Source: a virus. From it: a stretch of DNA of 52,098 nt. Shown piece by piece: positions 1 through 9,155 of the stretch. The DNA lies in the IMG/VR virus record IMGVR_UViG_3300025487_000013, positions 1-52,098 of that record. The stretch is one strand, 5' to 3'. Numbering within the stretch: position 1 is the stretch's first letter; each line of letters opens with the position of its first letter. Under the pieces are notes generated by a model. That model was not told the origin of the DNA, made no database searches, and saw only the letters and a list, made by a program, of their open reading frames with translations. The translations under genes were made by a program, and so were the position numbers.

Positions 1-11
1 AGATGATTGCG

Positions 12-38
12 AAAAAGCCAGCACACGCTGGCTTTTTT
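12..38 (+). terminator. Rho-independent terminator of an upstream operon
   Basis: An 11-bp stem (AAAAAGCCAGC with GCTGGCTTTTT) closes a 4-base ACAC loop and runs into a T tract. It would end a + strand transcript whose genes lie left of the window, and it insulates the HNH gene that starts 17 bases later. I do not call a gene in bases 1-11. Confidence 0.85.
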
Positions 39-54
39 GTTATATAATATCATT

Positions 55-513
55 ATGGCTAGAGATAAAGAAAATATAAAAAGATTACAAAAAGAATGGT
101 ACCAAAAAAATAAAGATTTGGTAAAAGAACGTGCTCGTCTATGGCAATTAAATAATCCAGAACAAAAAGCAAAAATACGGACAAAATATAGACACGCTAA
201 TTTAATACAACATAATGAATATAATAAATTATGGTGGTCTAGCAATAAAGATAAAAGAGCATCATATCAAGCAAAAAGAAAAGCATCACAACTCCAACGC
301 ACACCAAAATGGCTCACAAAAGATGATTTATGGATTATTGAAGAAGCATATTCATTGGCTCAATTAAGAACAAACTTATTTGGTATTGATTGGCATGTCG
401 ACCACATTATCCCCTTGCAAGGCAAACTTGTTTCTGGTTTGCATGTGCCTTCCAATATACAAGTCATCCCCGCTACCGAAAACGTAAAAAAATCAAACAA
501 GCATCTATTTTAG
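55..513 (+). CDS. HNH endonuclease, homing type
   Basis: A 152-residue basic protein with a long Lys/Arg-rich helical N-terminus (about 1-85) and a C-terminal HNH fold: HVDHIIPL from about residue 114 (catalytic Asp-His pair), then SGLHV and Asn/Lys-rich NVKKSNK. It is expected to cut or nick double-stranded DNA; free-standing phage HNH genes of this kind usually act as homing endonucleases. The reading frame is open upstream to a TTG inside the terminator, so I take the ATG at 55. No clear ribosome binding site is visible. Its stop codon overlaps the first base of the phage promoter at 513. Its C-terminal core (DHIIP, GKLVSGLHV) closely matches the HNH gene at 10495, so the two probably share recent ancestry. 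Confidence 0.8.
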   Translation: MARDKENIKRLQKEWYQKNKDLVKERARLWQLNNPEQKAKIRTKYRHANLIQHNEYNKLWWSSNKDKRASYQAKRKASQLQRTPKWLTKDDLWIIEEAYSLAQLRTNLFGIDWHVDHIIPLQGKLVSGLHVPSNIQVIPATENVKKSNKHLF

Positions 514-543
514 GGCGAAACAGCATAATAATATGCATTAGTA
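513..543 (+). promoter_or_regulatory. Phage-type bipartite promoter copy 1
   Basis: GGGCGAAA at 513-520, 14 bases, then GCATTAGTA at 535-543. The same pair with exactly the same spacing recurs at 17606, 24187 and, on the - strand, at 40035. It points at the structural gene at 640. The leader between them contains a small hairpin (CTATCG/CGATAG, 571-590). No E. coli-type -10 is seen. Promoter function is inferred from recurrence and orientation. Confidence 0.65.
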
Positions 544-639
544 GGCATAGGAAGAATAATCTCACTCTGACTATCGACACTTCCCGATAGGCGACTTAGA
601 GACAGTTTGGGATACCCACTAAGATTAAGGAAAACTAAC

Positions 640-1170
640 ATGTCATCAACATTTACCGGCCCAATTCGTATATTTAAACGAAATAACCCAACAAACAATG
701 GCGTAATCGCTCCAGATAACACAGGTGCAGCATCATGCTCACAACAAGTATCATTCTCTGGCGTTAACGCAGCAGGTGCAATCACTACTTACGGTATTGG
801 TTCACAATCAACAACAGCAGATTCAATCGTTTTACCAGCTGGTGCATTAATTTCAAACGTAAGATTATTTGAAACAACAGCACCATCAGCATTTACTGGT
901 ATGGTAATTACTGTAGCTATCGGTGCTACAACAATTGGTACAATCACACCATTAACAACAGGCGGTAGTATTTCTTATGTTCCTGCAACAACAACTGCAG
1001 CTGCAGCTTTATTAGCTAACGTTGGTGTTAACGATGTAACATTAACATTTACTGTAGGTACAACTTCTGGCGTAACTGGTACACTAGCAGGTGTATTTGA
1101 TGTATCTTATGTTGCTCGTAACATTGATGGTTCTATCATACCATACGGTTCTGGTTACACAAACAACTAA
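640..1170 (+). CDS. Virion structural protein, probably abundant
   Basis: A 176-residue protein, rich in Thr, Ala, Gly, Ser and Val, without Lys-rich or catalytic motifs; alternating beta-type sequence suggests a beta-sandwich decoration or capsid-associated protein. I chose the ATG at 640 because TAAGGA lies about 8 bases upstream; a longer in-frame start at 607 has no binding site. It sits directly behind the phage promoter at 513-543 and before a strong terminator at 1179, an arrangement typical of highly expressed late structural genes. It is short for a major capsid protein. Function is not established from sequence; decoration/head fibre or minor coat protein are alternatives. Confidence 0.6.
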   Translation: MSSTFTGPIRIFKRNNPTNNGVIAPDNTGAASCSQQVSFSGVNAAGAITTYGIGSQSTTADSIVLPAGALISNVRLFETTAPSAFTGMVITVAIGATTIGTITPLTTGGSISYVPATTTAAAALLANVGVNDVTLTFTVGTTSGVTGTLAGVFDVSYVARNIDGSIIPYGSGYTNN

Positions 1171-1178
1171 TTAATTGC

Positions 1179-1203
1179 GGGGGAAGCAATTCCCCCTCTT
1201 TTT
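1179..1203 (+). terminator. Rho-independent terminator inside the structural block
   Basis: GGGGGAA / TTCCCCC stem (7 bp) with GCAA tetraloop followed by TCTTTTT. It lies in the short gap between two co-oriented structural genes and would partly end transcription, making the 640-1170 gene the most highly expressed of the group. Confidence 0.9.
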
Positions 1204-1225
1204 AACTTATAAAGGACAATTAATT

Positions 1226-1999
1226 ATGGCAACAAACTTACAACAAGTAGCTCCTCCGCACTCAGTGACGGTTCAGGGTGCTTTTGAGCCATTTGATCTT
1301 CAAGTAGCACGTGGTCAAATTATGGGCCATTCGTTACAAAATATCTTTGGCTATCAAGCAGCTCTAACAACAACTATGTATCCAATTTGGGAAAACCTTT
1401 CTGCGTATACATACCCAGTATCTGCAACAACTATGTTGCTTTATAGTTCATCAGCCTCTGACACAAACGTTTCAGTTTTAATCAATGGCCTTGATGCAAA
1501 TTTTAATCCAATTTCAGAAACAATAGTTCTTACTAATGGTACTACTGGTGTAACTACAGTAAATAGTTATTTAAGAATTAATGGTATGATTTTAGCATCA
1601 GGTGTTGCTAACGTTGGCAAATTATCATTAAGTAACGCAGGCAAAACTGTAACTTACGCAGCAATGAGCATAGGTCTTGGAAAATCACAAGCAGCTATCT
1701 ATACAGTTCCAGCTGGATATACATTCTACTTAACACGTGTAGACATTAATGCAGCTGTTGCAGCAGGTGGTGTTGCATCAGTCAATTATCAAGTTTATTC
1801 TAAAAACAATGTATCTGGTGTTGCATTAACAGTATTAGAAACATCATTTACACAAAACTTTAGTATTAGACGTGTTGTTCCATTTGCATATACTGAAAAA
1901 ACAGACTTACAGTGGCAAGCAAGTGCAGATACAGGCACAATACAAATTGGTGTAAACGTAGAAGGCTACTTAATTAAAAATAATAGCCAAACGGCTTAA
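1226..1999 (+). CDS. Virion structural protein
   Basis: A 257-residue soluble protein with a mostly beta, Ala/Thr/Val-rich composition and no signal peptide. I place the start at ATG 1226, preceded by AAAGGA at 1211-1216; the frame is open upstream through the terminator, which cannot be coding. The N-terminal segment with VARGQIMGH and the general make-up match small virion proteins found next to tail-fibre genes in podovirus-like phages, but I cannot name a family. It forms a run with the 640 and 2010 genes and probably belongs to the particle surface or the neck. Confidence 0.6.
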   Translation: MATNLQQVAPPHSVTVQGAFEPFDLQVARGQIMGHSLQNIFGYQAALTTTMYPIWENLSAYTYPVSATTMLLYSSSASDTNVSVLINGLDANFNPISETIVLTNGTTGVTTVNSYLRINGMILASGVANVGKLSLSNAGKTVTYAAMSIGLGKSQAAIYTVPAGYTFYLTRVDINAAVAAGGVASVNYQVYSKNNVSGVALTVLETSFTQNFSIRRVVPFAYTEKTDLQWQASADTGTIQIGVNVEGYLIKNNSQTA

Positions 2000-2009
2000 A
2001 GGCACTTAA

Positions 2010-2648
2010 ATGCCAGTCTACATCGACACAAGAGGTAACTCAGTCCTATCCGTAGGCATATGTGATCGCTGTAGCCGCAAGTTCCCTTATGTAGATCTCA
2101 TGCCAGATCCAAATTTTCCTGGTATGAGAGTCTGCAAAGACGACTTAGATAATTTTGATCCTTGGAGATTACCAGCAAGGCAAACAGAAAATATCAGTTT
2201 ACGTTTTCCACGTCCTGATACAAATGTTGCGGTAGATAAACTCCAAATTCAAACACAAGATGAAAACTCAATATTTATTGAAGGTGTTCCAACCTACTCT
2301 GGACAACAAGGTGATTTAACAGTGGGCCCTATTGCCGAATATGGCAATACATACACACCACCCGTTCCACCACCACCTCCATCAGTAGGCAATCCACCAA
2401 GCGTACTTGGAACAAATCCAAGTTCAGCAACACATTTAGGTGGTACGATTATTACAGTACAGGGTTTGTATTTTACCTATGCAACAACTGTATCAATTGG
2501 AGGAATAGCATGCTCTAGTATGATTATACTAGACGACAGAAACATAGTAGTAACAACACCACCAGGTACAGCAGGCGCTTACGCCGATGTCGTTGTAATC
2601 AATCCGTATGGTATTGGTACAGGTGTTGGAATATTTAAATACACTTAA
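2010..2648 (+). CDS. Virion protein with zinc-ribbon-like N-terminus and IPT/TIG domain
   Basis: 212 residues in two parts. Residues about 15-45 contain C18, C21 and C42 (CDRC and VCKDD), a partial zinc-ribbon pattern. A proline-rich linker (PPVPPPPPS, about 115-125) leads to an immunoglobulin-like IPT/TIG domain (about 131-212) with the typical GGTIITVQG strand. IPT/TIG domains are common on phage surfaces and are thought to give weak carbohydrate contacts. The gene lies between small structural genes and the giant fibre gene, so a collar or fibre-base protein is likely. Only three of the four expected zinc ligands are evident. Confidence 0.65.
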   Translation: MPVYIDTRGNSVLSVGICDRCSRKFPYVDLMPDPNFPGMRVCKDDLDNFDPWRLPARQTENISLRFPRPDTNVAVDKLQIQTQDENSIFIEGVPTYSGQQGDLTVGPIAEYGNTYTPPVPPPPPSVGNPPSVLGTNPSSATHLGGTIITVQGLYFTYATTVSIGGIACSSMIILDDRNIVVTTPPGTAGAYADVVVINPYGIGTGVGIFKYT

Positions 2649-2661
2649 TTGAAGAGATAAG

Positions 2662-5600
2662 ATGGATCAACCGATATCGCAACTGCCAGTCGCGTCTGCC
2701 TTAACGGGTTCAGAATTAACGGTTGTCGTACAAAGAGGTGTAACAAAGCAAACTTCTGTATCTCAGGTTGCTAATGCGGTATCTCCCGGTAAACTGATCA
2801 CAAGTGCTCAATTATCAGGTAGCAATATTGTATTTAATTATAGTGATGGCACAACATCCACAGTAGGACCAGTTGTAGCATCAGTCACAGTTGGTACAAC
2901 AACTACATTACCAGCCGGCTCAAGTGCTACGGTTACTAATGTAGGTAGTTCGCAGAATGCGATATTTAATTTTGGTATCCCACAAGGCCCACAGGGCGCT
3001 ACGGGAGCCACAGGACCTCAGGGACCACAGGGGCCGGCGGGACCTGCAGGAAGTGCGGGAACAGCAGCAACCATTGCTGTAGGTGTGACAGATACAGGTG
3101 CTCCAGGAACATATGCATCTGTAAATAATTCTGGAACATCAAGTGCGGCAGTATTTAATTTTACCATACCACAAGGCGCTACAGGCGCTACGGGCGCGAC
3201 AGGAGCCACAGGACCCGCAGGGCCAGGCGTTCCTACAGGCGGTAATACAAACCAAGTACTAGCTAAAATAAATGGTTTAGATTACCAAACACAGTGGGTT
3301 ACTGTTGCAGGTACGGGAACAGTTACTAGTGTAGATGTATCAGGTGGCACAACAGGACTTACTACATCAGGTGGTCCAGTTACCACAACTGGTACAATTA
3401 CTTTAGGTGGCACATTAGGTGTTGCTAATGGTGGTACAGGTGCGACCACATTAACAGGATACCTAATTGGTAATGGTACAAGTGCATTTACTGCATCAAC
3501 AACCATACCAACCACAGCATTAAGTGGTACAATTACAAATGCACAATTAGCCAATAGCGCAATTACTATTAATGGCAACAGTGTTAGTTTAGGTGGCAGC
3601 ACAACAGTGACTGCATCGACAACAAGCACATTGACCATTGGCACAGGATTAAGTGGTACAAGTTTTAATGGATCAACACCGGTTACGATTGCAATTGATT
3701 CTACAGTTGCAACATTAACCGGAACACAAACATTAACCAATAAAACAATTAGTGGTGCGAACAACACGCTCACTAATATTGGTAATAGCTCTTTAACAAA
3801 TAGTTCAGTTACCTATAATGGTGTCGCTGTTTCTTTAGGCGGTAGTGGCACCATTACAGCAGCTAATCCAAATGCTTTAACCATTGGCACAGGATTGTCT
3901 GGTACAAGTTACACAGGTGCATCAGCAGTGACGATTGCAATTGATTCAACAGTTGCAACACTCACAGGTACTCAAACATTGACTAATAAGTCAATCAGTG
4001 GATCAACCAATACATTAACTAATATTCCTAATAGTGCATTGACAAATAGTTCAGTAACTATCAACGGAAACAGTGTCAGTTTAGGTGGATCAACCACTGT
4101 GACTGCAACAGCAACTAATGCGCTTACATTAGGCACAGGATTATTAGGTACAAGTTACAACGGATCATCTGCGGTTACAACATCGATTGACACAACGGTT
4201 GTGGCTACATTAACCGGATCACAAACACTTACTAATAAAACACTTACAAGTCCTGTTATTTCTACAATCAATAATACAGGCACATTGACACTACCTACAT
4301 CAACGGATACGTTGGTAGGAAGAGCCACAACAGATACGCTCACAAATAAATCAATAAGTGGAAGTACAAATACTTTCACTAACATACCAAATAATGCGCT
4401 CACAAATAGTTCAGTGACTATTGGTACAACAGCAATTAGTTTAGGTGGCACATCACTTACTTTAGGTGGATTAACAACTGTTACATTGACACAAGATCCA
4501 ACACAAGCATTACAAGCAGCCACAAAACAATACGTAGACGCTGCAATTTCTAATGTTAACTATCACGCAGCTTGTAATTATGCAACAACTGTAGACTTAG
4601 GCGCTGTTACATACAACAATGGAACTTCTGGTGTTGGTGCTACAATTACTAAAACAACGCCATTTGCCACACTTTCAATTGATGGAGCAAATCCAACAGT
4701 CGGTCAAAGAATTTTAGTTAAGAATGAAACAAGTGGGCAATATAACGGTATTTATACTGTCACAAGTGTAGGTTCAGGTTCAGTAGGTTGGGTACTAACA
4801 AGAGCAACAGATTATGACCAAACTGGTACGGGTCAAAATGAAGTTGCACCTGGTGACACCACATTTATTATTAGTGGTACAGTAAATGCAAGCACGCAAT
4901 GGGTTCAAACAACAGACGTACCTATTACGATTGGTACAACACCACTATTATTTACCCAAATTGCAGGTCCTGGAGCATACACAGCAGGAACTGGATTAAC
5001 ACTCACTGGCACTCAATTTAGTATTACAAATACTGCAGTGACTGCAGGATCTTATGGATCAGCTACCCAAGTAGGTACATTTACGGTCAATGCTCAAGGT
5101 CAATTAACCTTAGCTGGCAATACAACAGTCACTCCAGCGGTAGGATCTATCACTGGCTTAGGTTCTGGTGTAGCAACTGCGTTAGGTGTGAACATTGGCA
5201 GTGCGGGTGCGGTTGTGGTGAACGGTGGTGCTTTAGGCACACCATCATCAGGAACGTTGACTAATGCAACTGGATTACCATTAACATCCGGCGTGACAGG
5301 GGTATTACCTACAGCAAACGGTGGTACTAATTTATCATCATTTACAGCAAACGGGGCAGTTTATGCGACATCAACTTCTGTTCTTACTACTGGTACTCTT
5401 CCTGTGGCTTCTGGCGGTACAGGCAGTACTACCTCTACAGGATCAGGCAGCGTTGTTCTTGCAACATCTCCATCGCTAGTAACTCCTGCGCTAGGTACAC
5501 CAACAAGCGGTAACTTTAGTACAGGTACATTTACCTGGCCTACATTTAACCAAAATACGACAGGTACTGCAAGTAATGTAACAGGTACAGTGGCTATCGC

Positions 5601-7344
5601 TAACGGCGGTACAGGTCAAATAACTGCATCAGCTGCGTTTAATGCTTTATCACCAGTAACAACGTTAGGCGATTTAATTTATGGATCTGGCACAAATACT
5701 AATGCCAGATTAGCTGGAAATACAACATCTACTAAGAATTTCTTGGTACAAACAGGTACAGGCTCTGTGTCTGCTGCGCCTACATGGGGTACTATTTCAG
5801 CTGCAGATGTTCCAACGTTAAACCAAAATACAACAGGTACTGCAGCAAATATTACGGCATCATCTAACTCAACACTTACTACATTGAGTGCGTTAAGTTT
5901 GCCAGGATCACAAGTTAGTGGTAATATTAGTGGAAATGCAGCAAACGTAACAGGAACTGTTGCTGTAGCAAACGGAGGTACTGGATTAACAACAGCACCT
6001 ACAAATGGTCAAATTGATATAGGTAGCACAGGTGTAGGTTTTGTTAGAACAACACTAACAGGCACAACGAACCAAGTTACTGTAACAAATGGTGCTGGAT
6101 CAATTACATTAAGTTTACCTTCATCAATTAATGTAAATACCACAGGTACTGCAGCTAACGTTACAGGCACAGTGGCTATTGCAAATGGTGGTACAGGACA
6201 AACAACAGCAAGCGCTGCGTTTAATGCCCTATCACCAATTACTGCAACTGGTGATTTAATTATTGGTAATGGTGTTAATAGTGCAACAAGATTAGCAATA
6301 GGTACAAGTGGTTATGTATTAACCTCTAATGGTACAACAGCATCATGGCAAGCATCTACTGGTGGTGTAACATCATTCCAAACAAGTTTAAGTGGATTGA
6401 CACCATCAACAGCAACCACAGGTGCAGTAACACTTGCTGGTACATTAGGTGCAACAAGCGGCGGTACAGGATTTAGTACATACGCTACGGGTGATTTAAT
6501 TTATGCATCCGCTGTAAATACATTAAGTAAATTAGCCGCAGGTACAAACGGATATGTGTTAACATTAGCTAGTGGTGTGCCAACATGGGCAGCATCAACA
6601 GGCGGTGTTACAAGTTTTAGTGCAGGCACAACAGGATTAACACCAAGTAGTGCAACGACAGGTGCTATTACATTAGCAGGCACGTTAGCAGTTGGTAATG
6701 GTGGCACAGGATTAACAAGTTTAACAGCTAACTATATACCTTATGGTAATGGCACATCAGCATTTAGTTCAAGCACTAATTTTACGTACAATGGTACAGT
6801 ATTAACACTTACAGGTACTGCAGCACGATTCCAAGGTGATTTTAGTAATGCAACGTTTAATAGTAGAACAGCATTCCAAACATCAACGACTAATGCAACC
6901 ACTGGTATCTATGCATTGCCAAATGGAACTTCAACTGCAGCTTCATGGCAAGCAACAAATGCAGCTGATCCTACAAATGCAAGTAAGATTTTAATTGCTA
7001 CAAACGGATCCACAGACGTTCAATTAGTTTCGGGCATCAATGGTACAGGTACATATTTACCAATGGGCTTTTGGAATAATGGTGCAGAAAAAGCTAGATT
7101 ATCCGTGTCAGGTGGATTTTCTGTAGGCACTACGACAGATGCTGGATCTACAAATATTTTAGCTGCTGGTAATGTAACAGGCGCACAAGTTGTAGCATCA
7201 AATGGTATAGTTGTAAATAGTAAAACAGTATCAGCAAGTTATGCAATTCCATCAGGATCAAGTGCTATGAGTGCGGGTCCGATGACTATCGCTTCAGGTG
7301 TTACCGTTACAGTTCCATCGGGTTCTCGTTGGGTAGTACTTTAA
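2662..7344 (+). CDS. Giant tail fibre with collagen-like segments
   Basis: 1560 residues, the longest gene here. The N-terminus (DQPISQLPVASAL) resembles virion-attachment ends of fibres. Two collagen-like Gly-X-Y stretches follow (about 107-132 and 169-190), then hundreds of residues of Thr/Gly/Asn-rich repeats such as VAIANGGTG, TLTNKTISG and LGTGLSGTS, typical of trimeric phage fibres. A KQYVDA motif lies near residue 621. The last 30 residues end in VTVPSGSRWVVL, a module shared with the next gene. It should form a long trimeric host-binding fibre. Repeats inside the gene offer many sites for recombination. Start ATG 2662 follows GAAGAG. Confidence 0.88.
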   Translation: MDQPISQLPVASALTGSELTVVVQRGVTKQTSVSQVANAVSPGKLITSAQLSGSNIVFNYSDGTTSTVGPVVASVTVGTTTTLPAGSSATVTNVGSSQNAIFNFGIPQGPQGATGATGPQGPQGPAGPAGSAGTAATIAVGVTDTGAPGTYASVNNSGTSSAAVFNFTIPQGATGATGATGATGPAGPGVPTGGNTNQVLAKINGLDYQTQWVTVAGTGTVTSVDVSGGTTGLTTSGGPVTTTGTITLGGTLGVANGGTGATTLTGYLIGNGTSAFTASTTIPTTALSGTITNAQLANSAITINGNSVSLGGSTTVTASTTSTLTIGTGLSGTSFNGSTPVTIAIDSTVATLTGTQTLTNKTISGANNTLTNIGNSSLTNSSVTYNGVAVSLGGSGTITAANPNALTIGTGLSGTSYTGASAVTIAIDSTVATLTGTQTLTNKSISGSTNTLTNIPNSALTNSSVTINGNSVSLGGSTTVTATATNALTLGTGLLGTSYNGSSAVTTSIDTTVVATLTGSQTLTNKTLTSPVISTINNTGTLTLPTSTDTLVGRATTDTLTNKSISGSTNTFTNIPNNALTNSSVTIGTTAISLGGTSLTLGGLTTVTLTQDPTQALQAATKQYVDAAISNVNYHAACNYATTVDLGAVTYNNGTSGVGATITKTTPFATLSIDGANPTVGQRILVKNETSGQYNGIYTVTSVGSGSVGWVLTRATDYDQTGTGQNEVAPGDTTFIISGTVNASTQWVQTTDVPITIGTTPLLFTQIAGPGAYTAGTGLTLTGTQFSITNTAVTAGSYGSATQVGTFTVNAQGQLTLAGNTTVTPAVGSITGLGSGVATALGVNIGSAGAVVVNGGALGTPSSGTLTNATGLPLTSGVTGVLPTANGGTNLSSFTANGAVYATSTSVLTTGTLPVASGGTGSTTSTGSGSVVLATSPSLVTPALGTPTSGNFSTGTFTWPTFNQNTTGTASNVTGTVAIANGGTGQITASAAFNALSPVTTLGDLIYGSGTNTNARLAGNTTSTKNFLVQTGTGSVSAAPTWGTISAADVPTLNQNTTGTAANITASSNSTLTTLSALSLPGSQVSGNISGNAANVTGTVAVANGGTGLTTAPTNGQIDIGSTGVGFVRTTLTGTTNQVTVTNGAGSITLSLPSSINVNTTGTAANVTGTVAIANGGTGQTTASAAFNALSPITATGDLIIGNGVNSATRLAIGTSGYVLTSNGTTASWQASTGGVTSFQTSLSGLTPSTATTGAVTLAGTLGATSGGTGFSTYATGDLIYASAVNTLSKLAAGTNGYVLTLASGVPTWAASTGGVTSFSAGTTGLTPSSATTGAITLAGTLAVGNGGTGLTSLTANYIPYGNGTSAFSSSTNFTYNGTVLTLTGTAARFQGDFSNATFNSRTAFQTSTTNATTGIYALPNGTSTAASWQATNAADPTNASKILIATNGSTDVQLVSGINGTGTYLPMGFWNNGAEKARLSVSGGFSVGTTTDAGSTNILAAGNVTGAQVVASNGIVVNSKTVSASYAIPSGSSAMSAGPMTIASGVTVTVPSGSRWVVL

Positions 7345-7361
7345 AATAAAAAGGAAAAATT

Positions 7362-7961
7362 ATGGCAGCATCAGGATTTACGCCAGTATCATTATATTAT
7401 AGCGTCACAACAACTAATACGCCCTTAGCGGCAAATTTAGTTAATGGTGAATTGGCTATTAATATTGCAGATGGTAAATTATTTTATAAAGATAATAGTG
7501 GCGTAGTGCAAGTTATCGCGACCAAAGGTGCGGGTACCATTGGCGGATCAAATACTCAAGTACAATTTAATAATAGTGGTGCATTAGGTGGATCAGCAAA
7601 CTTTACTTGGGATGGATCTACAGTAGCTATTACAGGTGCACTAACTGCTACAACAGACTCAGCATTCACCTCTACTGGTGCATTACAGTTACCTTCTGGC
7701 ACACTAGCACAACGTCCTACTGGCGTAGCTGGTAAAATAAGATTCAACACTTCAACACCTGGCTTTGAAGGATACAACGGCACTAACTGGGGTTCAATCG
7801 GTGGAGCGCAAGCATCAGGGGCAGTCTATGAGAATAAACAAGTGATTGCAAGTAACTACACTATGACAACAGGATATAGTGGGGAATCAGTAGGCCCAAT
7901 AACAATTAACAGCGGTGTAACAGTCACCATTCCTAGCGGATCACGCTGGGTTGTATTATAG
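7362..7961 (+). CDS. Short tail fibre protein sharing a C-terminal module with its neighbour
   Basis: 199 residues. The N-terminal part carries the phage-fibre signature GELAINIADGKLFYKD, and the C-terminus ends in VTVTIPSGSRWVVL, nearly the same last 30 residues as the giant fibre upstream. Such shared ends usually act as trimerisation or tip modules that can be exchanged by recombination. Start ATG 7362 follows AAAAAGGAAA. It could be a second, shorter fibre or a tip subunit that assembles on the giant fibre. Confidence 0.75.
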   Translation: MAASGFTPVSLYYSVTTTNTPLAANLVNGELAINIADGKLFYKDNSGVVQVIATKGAGTIGGSNTQVQFNNSGALGGSANFTWDGSTVAITGALTATTDSAFTSTGALQLPSGTLAQRPTGVAGKIRFNTSTPGFEGYNGTNWGSIGGAQASGAVYENKQVIASNYTMTTGYSGESVGPITINSGVTVTIPSGSRWVVL

Positions 7962-7970
7962 GAGAATTAA

Positions 7971-9155
7971 ATGGCATCAACGATAAATGCGAGTACGAGT
8001 TCTGGGCTAGTCCAAACAGCGGACACTTCTGGCGTTCTACAATTCCAAACCAACAGCGGCCAAACAGCAGTCACTATAGATACATCACAGAATGTAGGGA
8101 TTGGTACTACAAGTCCTGCAGTAAAATTAGATATAAATGGTCAAACAATTAGTAGAAACCAATTAAATATTTTTAATGGCAATGCATTGGCTTTAAATGA
8201 TTCTACAAACGTAAATATTTATTATTTAGAAAACGCATCAAGCAATTTACAGTTTATTTATAATTCTACAGAACGTATGCGTATAGACTCTAGTGGTAAT
8301 GTAGGGGTTGGTGTAGCACCCAGTCCTTGGAATAGCCCAATAAAAGCAATACAATCACTTTATTCTGGATCATGGAGTAATACTTCAGCATCAACTTGTT
8401 TTTATAGTAATGTATATAGAGGAGCATCATATAGCGCATTCTATATTACGACAGCAACTGCTGGAGAACTAGGATTTAATTTTAATGGTGTAGGAGAGTG
8501 GGCATTCTCTACTGCTCCATCAGGATCTTCTGGAACGGCTTGTACTATGACAGAACGTATGCGTATAGAAAATACTGGTAATGTGTTGGTAGGAGCTACA
8601 TCACAATTTTCTGGATTTGTGGCTAATGCAAAATTATATACAGAATCATCAACTTCAGATTACGCAGTAAGTTTTAGAAGCACAGCAACAACAGCTTATG
8701 GTTTAGCTATTTCATATTCAACAGCACCAAATGCAGCATCACAAAACTTTATTGATGCAAGAGATTCAAGTGCACAAAGATTTGCAGTAATGTCTAATGG
8801 AGGCATACGTAATTTTTCAGCTAATAACGTAAACTTATCTGATGGGCGTGAAAAAAAAGACATTCAATTAGCTGGTTCTTATTTAGATAAAATCTGTGCT
8901 ATTCCTGTTAAAACTTTCTTATTTAATGACCAAACAGATACAGACCTTAATCTTGGTGTAATTGCTCAAGATGTTCAAGCAGTAGCACCAGAATTAGTTA
9001 CAGAGTCAAACTGGGGAACACAAGAAGAACCTAAAGAAAGACTTTCTATCTATCAAACAGACCTACAATATGCTCTTATGAAATGTATCCAAGAACAACA
9101 AACCATCATCAACGACCTAAAAGCAAGAATAGAAACACTAGAAGGAGCTAAATAA
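7971..9155 (+). CDS. Tail fibre/spike with self-cleaving S74 chaperone domain
   Basis: 394 residues. The N-terminal half holds fibre repeats (ERMRIDSSGNVGVG and variants). From about residue 289 the intramolecular chaperone of endosialidase type (peptidase S74) begins with SDGREKKDI, continues with LGVIAQDVQAVAPELV and ends in a coiled coil (about 365-392). In this family the chaperone drives trimer folding of the fibre and then cuts itself off at the conserved Ser; the Ser-Asp and Lys residues needed are present. It is preceded by TAGGAG and overlaps the next gene by one base (TAATG), showing translational coupling. Confidence 0.88.
   Translation: MASTINASTSSGLVQTADTSGVLQFQTNSGQTAVTIDTSQNVGIGTTSPAVKLDINGQTISRNQLNIFNGNALALNDSTNVNIYYLENASSNLQFIYNSTERMRIDSSGNVGVGVAPSPWNSPIKAIQSLYSGSWSNTSASTCFYSNVYRGASYSAFYITTATAGELGFNFNGVGEWAFSTAPSGSSGTACTMTERMRIENTGNVLVGATSQFSGFVANAKLYTESSTSDYAVSFRSTATTAYGLAISYSTAPNAASQNFIDARDSSAQRFAVMSNGGIRNFSANNVNLSDGREKKDIQLAGSYLDKICAIPVKTFLFNDQTDTDLNLGVIAQDVQAVAPELVTESNWGTQEEPKERLSIYQTDLQYALMKCIQEQQTIINDLKARIETLEGAK

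Noticed and set aside
3018-4523. Long antisense reading frames (up to 163 residues) across the giant fibre gene
   Set aside because: They mirror the Thr/Gly-rich repeats on the other strand (Val/Pro-rich) and have no start signals; shadows.
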